From Leifsonia xyli subsp. cynodontis DSM 46306 (GTDB lineage: Bacteria; Actinomycetota; Actinomycetes; Actinomycetales; Microbacteriaceae): a DNA stretch of 64,000 nt. The translations under genes were made by a program, and so were the position numbers. Location: contig NC_022438.1 in NCBI RefSeq assembly GCF_000470775.1, forward strand, positions 806,001-870,000, given 5' to 3'. The notes below the pieces were generated by a model. It was not told the origin of the DNA. It searched no databases and worked only from the letters and a program-made list of their open reading frames with translations. Below, piece after piece: positions 1 to 7,867 of the stretch. The first letter of the stretch is position 1, and every line of letters begins with the position of its first letter.

Positions 1-557
1 GTTCCGGGGGCGAGGTGGGCGCCGAGCCGGACGCGGGAGGCGTCGGCGATGCGGACGCGGTCGGGGGTGACATAGTCCAGCATGCGAGGGAACTTGTCGA
101 TGGCGGTGACGTGGAGGCCGGCGCGCTGCAGCGCCGGGCGCAGCCGGTCAAGGTCGTCCGGCAGCACGGGCCCGCCGTTCGTCCATGCGACGATCGGGAG
201 GTGCCCGAAGACGCCATCCAGATTCACTGTGTTCGGGCGGGCGAGGAGGTGCGAGAGGATGTGGAGGCGGAGGTAGGCGTCGGGCGTGGACGCGGGAGCG
301 GCATCCAGGTTGATCTCGACGGTGACGATGTCCACCGTGACGTTCCGCCGCGGGTCCGGCGCGGCGAGCCCCTCCAGACCGCCGGGCACGATCCACTTCT
401 CGCGCCCGGCCGGGATGCCGCCGAGCTGCGGCTCGCGGAACCAGGTGTCGAGGACGGTGCCGTCGCCGGCGACCGTCGCGAGCCCGTAGCCCCAGGCCGT
501 CCTCGGGGCGGCGGTGTGGACGGGCGCGGCGAATTCACGGGAGACATCGGAAGGCAT
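1..557 (-). CDS. dapD: 2,3,4,5-tetrahydropyridine-2,6-dicarboxylate N-succinyltransferase, C-terminal part cut off by window edge
   Basis: Predicted to succinylate tetrahydrodipicolinate in the succinylase branch of lysine and meso-diaminopimelate synthesis (cytosol). Read on the minus strand from an ATG at 557 it runs open to base 1, giving about 185 residues of the N-terminal half. Segments such as TAWGYGLATV, DTWFREPQLGG, NLDGVFGHLPIVAW and IADASRVRLGAHLAPG match the actinobacterial DapD family, the last marking entry into the left-handed beta-helix acyltransferase domain. The gene is divergent from dapE with only 17 bases between start codons, so both pathway steps share one control region. 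No RBS is visible upstream of the ATG; a TAATCT hexamer sits at -12 to -7, so a leaderless message is likely. The C-terminus lies outside the window. Confidence 0.9.
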   Translation of the reverse strand, partial: MPSDVSREFAAPVHTAAPRTAWGYGLATVAGDGTVLDTWFREPQLGGIPAGREKWIVPGGLEGLAAPDPRRNVTVDIVTVEINLDAAPASTPDAYLRLHILSHLLARPNTVNLDGVFGHLPIVAWTNGGPVLPDDLDRLRPALQRAGLHVTAIDKFPRMLDYVTPDRVRIADASRVRLGAHLAPG

Positions 558-574
558 GGCTCTAGATTAGTAGG
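558..574. promoter_or_regulatory. shared divergent leaderless promoter of dapD and dapE
   Basis: Only 17 bases separate the two start codons. On the plus strand TAGATT (563-568) ends exactly at position -7 of the dapE GTG. On the minus strand TAATCT (569-564) ends exactly at -7 of the dapD ATG. The two hexamers occupy almost the same bases, so the -10 elements overlap on opposite strands. There is no room for a Shine-Dalgarno on either side. That each start codon is also +1 is inferred from spacing. Confidence 0.6.
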
Positions 575-1657
575 GTGCCTTTGGACCTCACCGCCACCTC
601 CACCGACCTCACCCGCCAGATCTGCGACATCGAGACCGTCTCCGGGAACGAGAAGCCGCTGGCCGACGCCATCGAAGCCGCTCTCGCGCCGCTGCCGCAT
701 CTGGAGCTGATCCGCGATGGCGACACCGTCGTCGCCCGCACAGACCTCGGCCGCGAGCGTCGCGCGATCATCGCCGGCCACATCGACACAGTGCCGCTGA
801 ACGGCAACCTGCCCACACGGTTCGCGGAGGAAGACGGCACCCGCTTCCTGTGGGGCCGTGGGACGGTCGATATGAAGGCGGGCGTCGCCGTGCAGCTCAA
901 GCTCGCCGCCGAACTCACCGCCCCCGCGGTCGATGTGACCTGGATGTGGTACGACCACGAGGAGGTCAACGCCGAGCTGAACGGTCTCGGCCGGCTCGCG
1001 CGCAATCGGCCCGACCTGTTCACGGGCGACTTCGCCATCCTGGGCGAGCCGAGCAACGGCGTGATCGAGGGCGGCTGCAACGGCAACCTGCGCGTGGAGG
1101 TGCGAGCGTTCGGGCGGCGCTCGCACTCGGCGCGCGGCTGGGTGGGGGAGAACGCCATCCACAAGGTCGCGCCCATTCTGGACACCCTCGCCGCCTATCA
1201 GCCGCGCGAGGTGGAGGTGGAGGGGCTGATCTACCGCGAAGGGCTCAACGCGGTCGGCATCACTGGGGACGTTGCGGGCAACGTCATCCCGGACGAGTGC
1301 ATGGTCCATCTCAACTACCGCTTCGCCCCTTCGCGCACTTCGGAGGAGGCCATCGAGCACCTGCGCGAGCTGTTCGGAGACTACGAGCTCACCGTGGTCG
1401 ACTGTGCCGACGGCGCCCGGCCGGGCCTGGACGCGCCGCTCGCGAGGGAGTTCGTGGCCGCGGTCGGCGGTGTCGCCAAGCCGAAGTACGGCTGGACCGA
1501 TGTCGCCCGCTTCAGCGCCCTCGGCATCCCCGCTGTGAACTACGGCCCGGGCGATCCGCTGCGAGCGCATGCCGACGACGAGCGGGTGGACGTCGGCCAG
1601 ATCGCGGCCGTGGAGGCCGGACTCCATGCCTGGCTCACTGGTTCCGGCACGCGCTGA
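575..1657 (+). CDS. dapE: succinyl-diaminopimelate desuccinylase (M20 peptidase family)
   Basis: Predicted dinuclear zinc hydrolase that releases succinate from N-succinyl-LL-diaminopimelate, feeding lysine and peptidoglycan synthesis. 360 residues, the usual length. Visible M20 features: AGHIDTVPLNGN with the first metal-binding His-Asp pair, GRGTVDMKAG with the bridging Asp, DHEEVNAELNGLG with the catalytic/metal Glu pair, GEPSNGVIEGGCNG at the domain junction, and a late FSALGIPAVNYGPGDP segment followed by AHADDE supplying the last histidine ligand. The start is the GTG at 575, set by its exact spacing to a TAGATT hexamer; no RBS is present. Its 3' end overlaps the next gene by 32 bases, so the two are probably co-transcribed. 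Divergent dapD next door supports the assignment. Confidence 0.93.
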   Translation: MPLDLTATSTDLTRQICDIETVSGNEKPLADAIEAALAPLPHLELIRDGDTVVARTDLGRERRAIIAGHIDTVPLNGNLPTRFAEEDGTRFLWGRGTVDMKAGVAVQLKLAAELTAPAVDVTWMWYDHEEVNAELNGLGRLARNRPDLFTGDFAILGEPSNGVIEGGCNGNLRVEVRAFGRRSHSARGWVGENAIHKVAPILDTLAAYQPREVEVEGLIYREGLNAVGITGDVAGNVIPDECMVHLNYRFAPSRTSEEAIEHLRELFGDYELTVVDCADGARPGLDAPLAREFVAAVGGVAKPKYGWTDVARFSALGIPAVNYGPGDPLRAHADDERVDVGQIAAVEAGLHAWLTGSGTR

Positions 1658-2873
1658 CGGGGCGGCTCCGGGAGCCGTCGCCACCGCGCCTTGGTGGACG
1701 CGGTGGTGGGTGCGCGTCCTCGCGATCTTCCTCGCCAGTCGGGTCTTCACCACTGTCGTCCTGCTGATCTTCGCGGCGAACCAGGGGCGGAACCCGTGGA
1801 CGGGCCCGCGGCCGGACTACTTCTCCTATGCGACCATCTGGGACGGCCTCTGGTACAACATCGTGGCTGTCTCGGGCTACCCGGTCACGCTGCCGACGTC
1901 GGATGGCGTGCATATCGCCGAGAACGCCTGGGCGTTCCTCCCGGGCTATCCGTGGCTTGTGGATGTCGTCATGTTCCTCACGCGGCTGCCCTGGGCCCCT
2001 GCCGGCGTGCTTGTGTCGTTCGTCTGCGCTGCCGCTGCGACCCTGGTCTTCTTCCGCCTGATGCTCCGTGTCGGCCTCGGGAACGCCACCAGTCTGTTCG
2101 CCGTCGTGCTGTTCTGCGTCGCCCCGGTCTCCCCGCTCTTCCAGCTCGCCTACGCCGAGTCGCTCTATCTCCTGCTGCTCGCGACGGCACTGCTGCTGCT
2201 CGTGGAGAGGCGCTACGGCTGGCTGTTCCCGGTCGTGCTCGTGATGGCGTTCACGCGCCCGAGCGGACTGGCGTTCGCCCTCGCTGTGGGGCTGCATGTC
2301 GTGTACCGCTGGGCGAAGCGGCGGGAGGACCCGTTCTCCGCGCGGGAGCGCATCCTGAGCGCCGGTCTCGCGCTGTTCAGCGGGCTGGCCGGTCTCGCCT
2401 GGCCCGCGATCGCCTCTGTCACGACGGGGTCCCTGACGGCGTACACCGACACCGAGCTGGCCTGGCGGGCGCCCTACATCGGCTTCACGCATCTCGTGCC
2501 GTTCGCCGCGTGGTTCCAGGGCGCGGATTGGTGGTTCCGGGTCATCCTCGGCGTCCCGGGCTGGATCGGCGGGGTGGCGCTGGTCGTCCTCGTCGCGTTC
2601 TTCGCCGTTCTGCTGTTCTCCCCGGCCGTGCGGAGGCTGGGCGTCGACCTCCGGTTCTGGGTCATCGCCTACTCGCTCTACCTGTTGGCGGTGTTCTTTC
2701 CGCAGTCGAGCACCTTCCGTCTGCTGATGCCCCTGTTCCCGCTGCTCGGAGCGATTGCCCTCCCTGCGAGCCGCGTCTACCGGGTCGGGATGGTGCTGCT
2801 TCTGCTCGCGCTCCAGGTCGGCTGGATAGCGATCTGCTGGGGCGTCGACGGCGCTGACTGGTCCCCGCCGTGA
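1626..2873 (+). CDS. polytopic membrane glycosyltransferase, PIG-V/Gpi18-like
   Basis: About 415 residues with ten or so hydrophobic segments. Landmarks of the PIG-V mannosyltransferase family are visible: WDGLWYNIVAVSGYP near residue 65 (the W-D-x-x-W-Y and G-Y signature of the first luminal loop), AYAESLYLLLLATALL near residue 185, and FTRPSGL near residue 220. By family it would transfer a sugar from a polyprenyl-phosphate donor on the outer face of the membrane; donor and acceptor cannot be read from the sequence. The ATG at 1626 is preferred: a longer upstream in-frame start would read far into dapE, and the 32-base overlap with dapE argues for one transcript. The C-terminus ends with a short Trp/Asp tail after the last membrane span. 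Confidence 0.7.
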   Translation: MPGSLVPARADGAAPGAVATAPWWTRWWVRVLAIFLASRVFTTVVLLIFAANQGRNPWTGPRPDYFSYATIWDGLWYNIVAVSGYPVTLPTSDGVHIAENAWAFLPGYPWLVDVVMFLTRLPWAPAGVLVSFVCAAAATLVFFRLMLRVGLGNATSLFAVVLFCVAPVSPLFQLAYAESLYLLLLATALLLLVERRYGWLFPVVLVMAFTRPSGLAFALAVGLHVVYRWAKRREDPFSARERILSAGLALFSGLAGLAWPAIASVTTGSLTAYTDTELAWRAPYIGFTHLVPFAAWFQGADWWFRVILGVPGWIGGVALVVLVAFFAVLLFSPAVRRLGVDLRFWVIAYSLYLLAVFFPQSSTFRLLMPLFPLLGAIALPASRVYRVGMVLLLLALQVGWIAICWGVDGADWSPP

Positions 2874-2940
2874 TGCCTGGATTTCGTTCGCTCGATGTGA
2901 ATGGCCGATAATAGAAGGACATTCACGAAAGGGGAGCTGC

Positions 2941-3114
2941 ATGGCGGCCATGAAGCCGAGGACTGGGGACGGGCCCATGGAGGCTGTGAAGGAGGGGCGG
3001 CTCATCATCGTGCGGGTCCCGCTCGAAGGAGGCGGTCGTCTCGTCGTCTCCGTCAACGATGCGGAGGCGAAAGAACTCCACGATGCGCTCGCGAGTGTCG
3101 TGGGCGCTTCCTGA
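2941..3114 (+). CDS. DUF3117 family small protein
   Basis: 57-residue protein beginning MAAMKPRTGDGPMEAVKEGR and continuing with a basic, glycine-containing segment (IIVRVPLEGGGRLVVSVNDA) and an acidic AEAKELHDAL helix. This is the actinobacterial DUF3117 family, function unknown, nearly always 55-60 residues. The ATG at 2941 follows an AAAGGGGAG Shine-Dalgarno with 6-base spacing, and a GATAAT-like hexamer lies about 35 bases upstream. It is followed by a strong hairpin terminator and faces the O-methyltransferase gene. Confidence rests on the characteristic N-terminus. Confidence 0.8.
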   Translation: MAAMKPRTGDGPMEAVKEGRLIIVRVPLEGGGRLVVSVNDAEAKELHDALASVVGAS

Positions 3115-3141
3115 TCGCAGCGTCACGACCGCCGCAGAGCC

Positions 3142-3180
3142 ACACGAAGAGGCCCCGAGCGATCGGGGTCTCTTTCGTGT
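3142..3180. terminator. bidirectional hairpin terminator between DUF3117 and O-methyltransferase genes
   Basis: A near-perfect stem pairs ACACGAAGAGGCCCCGA with TCGGGGTCTCTTTCGTGT around a GCGA tetraloop (one bulge and one mismatch). T-rich sequence follows on the plus strand. The hairpin sits between two convergent genes and can serve both. Confidence 0.75.
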
Positions 3181-3192
3181 CCGGCCGGGTGG

Positions 3193-3825
3193 CTACGGCG
3201 TCAGCTTCGTGATCTGTAGCAGACCGTCAGCGGCCGGAGACAGAGCGCTGATGACGGCGCCGGACGCCGCGGTCTCGGTGATCAGCGTCCGGAACCCGGT
3301 CGCCACCTCGTCGCGCGCCGCGGGGTCGGCGACGCGGCCGCGCCAGAGCGCGTGCGGCACCAGGACGGTGCCTCCGGGACGCACCAGGCGCAGGCCGTGT
3401 TCGACATACTCGATCACCGAGGCCGGGTCGGCGTCGACGAAGACGATGTCGTAGGAGCCCTCGTTCATCCGGGGCAGCACGTCCAGCGCTCGCCCGGTGA
3501 TGAGGCGCACACGGCTGGCCGGGATGCCCGCCTCGGTGAAGAAGGCGCGCGCGTGCTGCTGGTAGTCCACTTCGATGTCGATGGAGGTCAGCTGGGCGCT
3601 GGTGCCGCCGCGCAGCAGCCAGAGCCCCGAGACGCCGACTCCGGTGCCGATCTCGACGATGTTCTCGGCCGCTGTCGCGGCGACCACGACGGCCGCCTGC
3701 GCGCCGGTGCTCGGCGCGATCGGCTCGACCCCGAGTTCGAGCGACTGCTGCCGTGCCCGGGCGATCACCTCGCCTTCGACGATCGCGTCATCGGCGAATC
3801 TCCAGTTCGATTCCTTGTCTGACAC
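3193..3825 (-). CDS. SAM-dependent O-methyltransferase, family 3 (catechol-type fold)
   Basis: 210 residues. The SAM-binding motif I reads NIVEIGTGVGVSGLWLLRG around residue 60, followed by an acidic end of strand 2 (LTSIDIEVDYQQHARAFF) and the strand-4 segment YDIVFVDADPASVIEYVEH, whose VDAD is the metal-binding signature of the COMT-like family 3 enzymes. Substrate unknown. The GTG at 3825 is preceded by GGGAGCGCT as an RBS. In mycobacteria the homologous gene lies near tatB and mrp, and the same neighbours are present here (inference from recalled gene order). It converges on DUF3117 and diverges from tatB. Confidence 0.85.
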   Translation of the reverse strand: MSDKESNWRFADDAIVEGEVIARARQQSLELGVEPIAPSTGAQAAVVVAATAAENIVEIGTGVGVSGLWLLRGGTSAQLTSIDIEVDYQQHARAFFTEAGIPASRVRLITGRALDVLPRMNEGSYDIVFVDADPASVIEYVEHGLRLVRPGGTVLVPHALWRGRVADPAARDEVATGFRTLITETAASGAVISALSPAADGLLQITKLTP

Positions 3826-3894
3826 AGCGCTCCCGTCGAGTCCTCACCCCAGGATAGAGCCCACCGATCCAGCTTTTCCGCAGCCACGGCGCGA

Positions 3895-3906
3895 TACTCT
3901 TTATGT
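3895..3906 (+). promoter_or_regulatory. -10 hexamer for leaderless tatB
   Basis: TACTCT (3895-3900) followed by six bases, ending just before the GTG at 3907. This is the TANNNT at -12 to -7 geometry of actinobacterial leaderless promoters. No RBS is present. Confidence 0.5.
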
Positions 3907-4269
3907 GTGTTCGGTCTGACATTCGACAAGCTCCTGATCGTGGCGGTGATCGCCGTCTTCCTGATCGGTCCTGAGCGTCTGCCCGGATACGCGGCCAAAC
4001 TGGGCGAGTTCGTCCGCTCCCTGCGCGGGTTCGCCGATGGCGCGAAATCGCGTATGCGCGAGGAGATGGGTTCGGAGTTCGACGATGTCGACTGGAAGAA
4101 GCTCGACCCCCGCCAATACGACCCGCGCCGCATCATCCGCGAGGCTCTGCTCGAGGATATGCCCGCTCCGGCGTCCTCGATCAAGCCGGTGACACAGCAG
4201 GCCGCCGAGCCGCGGCGCCCGGCGCTTCCGCCGGGAACGCTGCCGCCCTTCGACGCGGAGGCCACCTGA
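3907..4269 (+). CDS. tatB: Sec-independent protein translocase TatB
   Basis: 120-residue membrane-anchored component of the twin-arginine translocase, which exports folded proteins. It begins MFGLTFDKLLIVAVIAVFLIGPERLP: a single N-terminal membrane helix with the acidic residue and G-P-E/R-L-P hinge typical of TatA/B, then an amphipathic helix (LGEFVRSLRGFADGAKSRM). The longer, charged tail ending in a proline-rich stretch favours TatB over TatA. The GTG start lies seven bases after a TACTCT hexamer. The Mrp ATPase that normally follows TatB in actinobacteria is present but separated by a decayed gene. Confidence 0.85.
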   Translation: MFGLTFDKLLIVAVIAVFLIGPERLPGYAAKLGEFVRSLRGFADGAKSRMREEMGSEFDDVDWKKLDPRQYDPRRIIREALLEDMPAPASSIKPVTQQAAEPRRPALPPGTLPPFDAEAT

Positions 4270-4463
4270 ACCGCGGTCCGCTCGGGCGGAGACGGCCACA
4301 GCCGCTGCGCTGAAAGACAGGGCGGTGGCGGTCACTTCATCGGCTGTCTCCGGACATTGCGACGTGCCTGTGGGGACTGCACTCTGTGGGTCTCGTGTGT
4401 TCGGCGTTTCACCTCTTAACACGCCGCGAAAACGTGTAAGGACCTGTCAGAGTAGACGCCGCC

Positions 4464-6190
4464 ATGTTCGCAAAAGCCCATCGAGCCGCCTTCCTCATCG
4501 CGGCAGCCCTCCTCCTCGTCCTAGTGACGATCTCGTCGTTCAGCGCCTTCGACAATCCCTTCGACGCCGCATCGGTCGGTGAGCTCGACACGGCCGGCTT
4601 CGGGTTCGACGCGCCGCCGGTCGGCATCGGGAAGATCGCGATGTGGCTCGGTGTGCGCGCTCTCGCCGGACTCATCCTCTACGCGGCGGCCTTCTTCGGC
4701 ATTCGCTTCGCACAGCGCCTTCGCGAGGGCGACCCCGTCTATCGCCGCTGGGCGTGGGTGAGCCTCGGCGTGCTGGTCGTCAATCTGGCTGTCCTGCTGG
4801 TCGTCTGGCCCGGGTTCTGGACGAATGACTCCTATTTCGTCATGGCGAAGGCGCAGCAGAACTGGATATCGACCTGGCAGAGTATCTTCACCGCGATCTA
4901 CTTCCCGGTGAGCATGGTCCTTGTGCCGGCGGCCATCGGCCCGGTGGCCGTCCAACTGATCTTCGGCTCCATCGTCGCTGGCTATGTCGTCGCGCGCACC
5001 GTGGACACGCTGCGGTGTCCGTGGCTGGGCTACGCGCCCTGCTGCTGCCGTTCCTGACGCTGCCGGTGCTGCTGTTCGACCAGTACCCGCTGCGCGTCAC
5101 GATCCACGTCTACATCGAACTGGCTGTGGTCTTCCGCATCCTGATCATCCGGGTGCGTCCGGAACTCGTCGCCGATCGCTACCGCGAGTTCGTGTTCCTC
5201 TCCACGGCCATCACCCTGTTGGCGTTCTGGCGCACCGAGTGTGTGTTCTATCTGCTGCTGATCCCGATGCTCGCCGTCGTGCTGCGCATCTTCCGCCGCT
5301 CGGAGACGGGCGTGCGTCGTCGCACGATCGTCGTCGCTGTGGGGGCGGTGGCGGCCGTCGTGGTTGTCAACATCGGTGCGGCCGCTGTGCTCTCGAACGC
5401 GAAGTACACCGTCACAGCGGTCGTCAACCCGCTCTCGGTCATGCTCCAGAAGCCGCTCTCGGGGCCGCATCTCGAGGAGAACCTGGCGGCCATCGACCGC
5501 GCGATCGACCTCGACCTCGTGCGTGAGATGCCGAGCGCGTACAACATCCCCTCGTACTGGACCGATCGGCTGCTGCGCCCCGACTACAAAGCGCACATGA
5601 GCGGATTCTAGCGCGCCTACGTCTCCCTCGTCGCGGAGAACCCGGGCGCCTTCCTGGAGGCGCGGACGCAGACCTTCCTCGCTACGAACTCGATGGGCGA
5701 TTTCCCCCGCGCCTACGCGCGTGGTTTGGAGGCGATCGACGCCGGGCGCTCGCTGGACGACGCCCGCACGGCATTCGAGGAACGCAACCCGTCGATCGTG
5801 CCGTTCGACCGGGAGTTCCAGGAACACGCGATCCGTGCGCTGCTGCTGCTCGACGCGGACAACGAGGACCTGCCGCTCGGAGCGGTGGTCTGGAACGCCG
5901 TTCCGGTGCTGGGGCTGCTGCTGCTCTTCTTCGCCGGGTCGATCGTGCGGCGGCAGTGGGTGTCCGCGGGGCTGCTGGGCATTCTGCTGACCCGGGCCGC
6001 GATCGTGTTCGCGACCGCTCCGGCCCGGTTCTTCATGTACTATTTCTTCGCCTACCTGGTGGGCGGCGTGGTCGTGCTCTTCCTGGGCGTGCGCGGGATC
6101 GACCGGGCGCTCGCGCGACGGGACGAGCGCCTTGCCGGGGCAGAGCAGACCGCCAGCGCCGACCGCGCCTCCACGCTGGCGGACCGCTAG
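4464..6190 (+). pseudogene. polytopic membrane protein (glycosyltransferase-like), frameshift plus nonsense mutation
   Basis: Three pieces read as one about 575-residue membrane protein. Frame one (4464 to about 5036) gives several membrane spans and ends in a nonsense tail. The continuation, LLLPFLTLPVLLFDQYPLR, appears in another frame; restoring one G in the GCGCC at 5034-5038 would join them. The second frame stops at a TAG (5609-5611) inside SGF-RAYVSLVAENPGAF, then continues in the same frame through two more membrane segments to 6190. The many spans and the loop FWTNDSYFVMAKAQQNW suggest a lipid-linked-sugar glycosyltransferase, but I do not recognise a defined family. It lies between tatB and mrp, converging on mrp with a 4-base overlap. 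Confidence 0.75.
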
Positions 6191-7335
6191 CTCGAGCGTA
6201 CTGAGAGCCCGAGCTTCCGGCCGGCGAGCCCCCGTCCCCGTGTTGCGAGTCGGTCGGCGACCGCGCTGATAGCCATGGCGGCGGCGTCCTGCGGGTCCGT
6301 CACGACCAGGGGAGCCCCCGCGTCGCCGCCGGCCCGCAGCGGGACGCTGAGCGGGACGCTCGCGAGCAGCGGAACCGGGTGGTCCTGGCCTGCGGAGAGC
6401 CGCCGAGCGACCTCCTCGCCACCACCGGAGCCGAAGAGTTCGAGGACGCTGCCGTCCGGTTGCACAAGACCGGCCATGTTCTCGATGACGCCGACCACTC
6501 TCTGACCGGTCTGACGGGCGACGACCCCGCTGCGTTCGGCGACATCCGCCGCCGAGCGCTGCGGGGTGGTCACCACGAGGACCTCAGCCTGAGGCAGGAG
6601 CTGCCCCACGGTGAGGGCGATGTCCCCGGTTCCCGGCGGAAGATCCAGGAGCAGGATGTCGAGGTCGCCGAAGAACACATCCCCGAGGAACTGCTGGATG
6701 GTGCGGTGCAGCATCGGCCCCCGCCAGGCGACCGCGGCGGAGGGCGAGTCCACGAACATGCCGATCGAGACCACCTTCACGCCGTGGGCGATCGGCGGCA
6801 GGATCATGTCGTTCACGCGCGTCGGGCGCTGTGCGACACCGTTCTCATCGGTCAGGCCGAGGATGCCGGGGAGGGAGAACCCGTGGACGTCCGCGTCCAC
6901 GACCCCGACCCTCAGCCCCCGTTGGGTGAGCGCCACGGCGAGGTTCGCGGTGATGGTGGACTTCCCGACGCCGCCCTTGCCGCTGGTCACGGCGTAGACG
7001 CGCGTGAGCGAGCCGGGGCCGAACGGCGGGACGCGCTCGGAGCGTCCGCCGCGGAGCTTCTCGGTGAGGGCTTTGCGCTCGGCCGGGGTCATGACGGAGA
7101 CCTCCACCGTCACTCCGGTCACGCCGGGGACATTCGCGGTCGCCGCGCGGACGTCCCGTTCGATCGCATCGGCGGCGGGACAGCCGGCGATGGTCAGCTT
7201 GACGTCGACGCTCGCGTGTCCGTCGGCGGCCACCTCGACCCCGCCGATCATGTCCAGCTCGGTCACGGGCTTGCGGATCTCGGGGTCGAGCACCCCGCCG
7301 AGGGCGCGCCGGATCTCCTCTTGCAGGTCAGGCAC
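6187..7335 (-). CDS. mrp: Mrp/ApbC family P-loop ATPase (iron-sulfur cluster carrier)
   Basis: 383 residues. An N-terminal MIP18 (DUF59) domain of about 90 residues carries the LDPEIRKPVTELDMI and IAGCPAADAIERDV motifs. The ParA/MinD-type ATPase follows, with the deviant Walker A SGKGGVGKST, VVDADVHGFSLPGILGL as switch I, and LLDLPPGTGD as Walker B. Family members carry [4Fe-4S] clusters to apo-targets. The C-terminal CxxC found in some homologues is absent. The start is the GTG at 7335; an upstream in-frame ATG would lie deep in the preceding gene. It overlaps DUF1003 by 8 bases, forming a minus-strand operon with the CBS/MgtE-N protein. Confidence 0.87.
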   Translation of the reverse strand: MPDLQEEIRRALGGVLDPEIRKPVTELDMIGGVEVAADGHASVDVKLTIAGCPAADAIERDVRAATANVPGVTGVTVEVSVMTPAERKALTEKLRGGRSERVPPFGPGSLTRVYAVTSGKGGVGKSTITANLAVALTQRGLRVGVVDADVHGFSLPGILGLTDENGVAQRPTRVNDMILPPIAHGVKVVSIGMFVDSPSAAVAWRGPMLHRTIQQFLGDVFFGDLDILLLDLPPGTGDIALTVGQLLPQAEVLVVTTPQRSAADVAERSGVVARQTGQRVVGVIENMAGLVQPDGSVLELFGSGGGEEVARRLSAGQDHPVPLLASVPLSVPLRAGGDAGAPLVVTDPQDAAAMAISAVADRLATRGRGLAGRKLGLSVRSS

Positions 7336-7867
7336 GGGCCGGTTCGCCCTCCCCGACCCCTTCATCGTCGCTGCGCTCTTCCAGGTCCTCCAGCAGCGCG
7401 CGGAGCTCGGCCCGGATGAAGTCCTTGGTCGCGACATCCTTCACGGCCAGCCGCAGAGCGACCACTTCGCGCGCCAGATACTCGGTGTCGGCGAGAGTGC
7501 GCTCGGCGCGCTGGCGGTCCTGCTCGATCTGCACCCGGTCGCGGTCGTCCTGCCGATTCTGCGCCAGCAGGATCAGCGGGGCGGCGTACGAAGCCTGGAG
7601 CGAGAGCACGAGGGTCAGGGCGATGAAGCCGAGCGAGGCCGAATCGAACCGCCAGGCCGCCGGCAGCAGCGTGTTCCACACCATCCAGGCGGCGACGAAG
7701 ACCGTGAGCCCAAGCACGAACCAGGGCGTGCCCATCGCTCGCGCGATCCACTCGGTGAAGCGGCCGAACCGGTCGCTTTGCTCGACGAGGTCGCGGCGGC
7801 GCGGGATCACCGTCGAGCGCAGGCCCTTCGGCGCGTCCAGGCTGGTTTCCTGCCTACGTCGTGCCAC
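7328..7867 (-). CDS. DUF1003 family membrane protein
   Basis: 179 residues from the GTG at 7867, which has an AGGAGG Shine-Dalgarno eight bases upstream; this decides against the upstream ATG at 7885. The core has two membrane spans (TPWFVLGLTVFVAAWMVWN and a SLGFIALTLVLSLQASYAAP segment) followed by QNRQDDRDR and a heptad-rich cytoplasmic coil, which is the DUF1003 layout. Function unknown. Its stop overlaps mrp and its start overlaps the CBS/MgtE-N gene by 14 bases, so the three are translationally coupled. The same trio occurs together in mycobacteria (recalled). Confidence 0.85.
   Translation of the reverse strand: MARRRQETSLDAPKGLRSTVIPRRRDLVEQSDRFGRFTEWIARAMGTPWFVLGLTVFVAAWMVWNTLLPAAWRFDSASLGFIALTLVLSLQASYAAPLILLAQNRQDDRDRVQIEQDRQRAERTLADTEYLAREVVALRLAVKDVATKDFIRAELRALLEDLEERSDDEGVGEGEPARA

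Noticed and set aside
224..1753. Long minus-strand open frame (509 codons) opposite dapE
   Set aside because: It is the mirror frame of dapE; Arg/Gly/Pro-rich with no domain. Only the dapD reading in another minus frame (1-557) is real.
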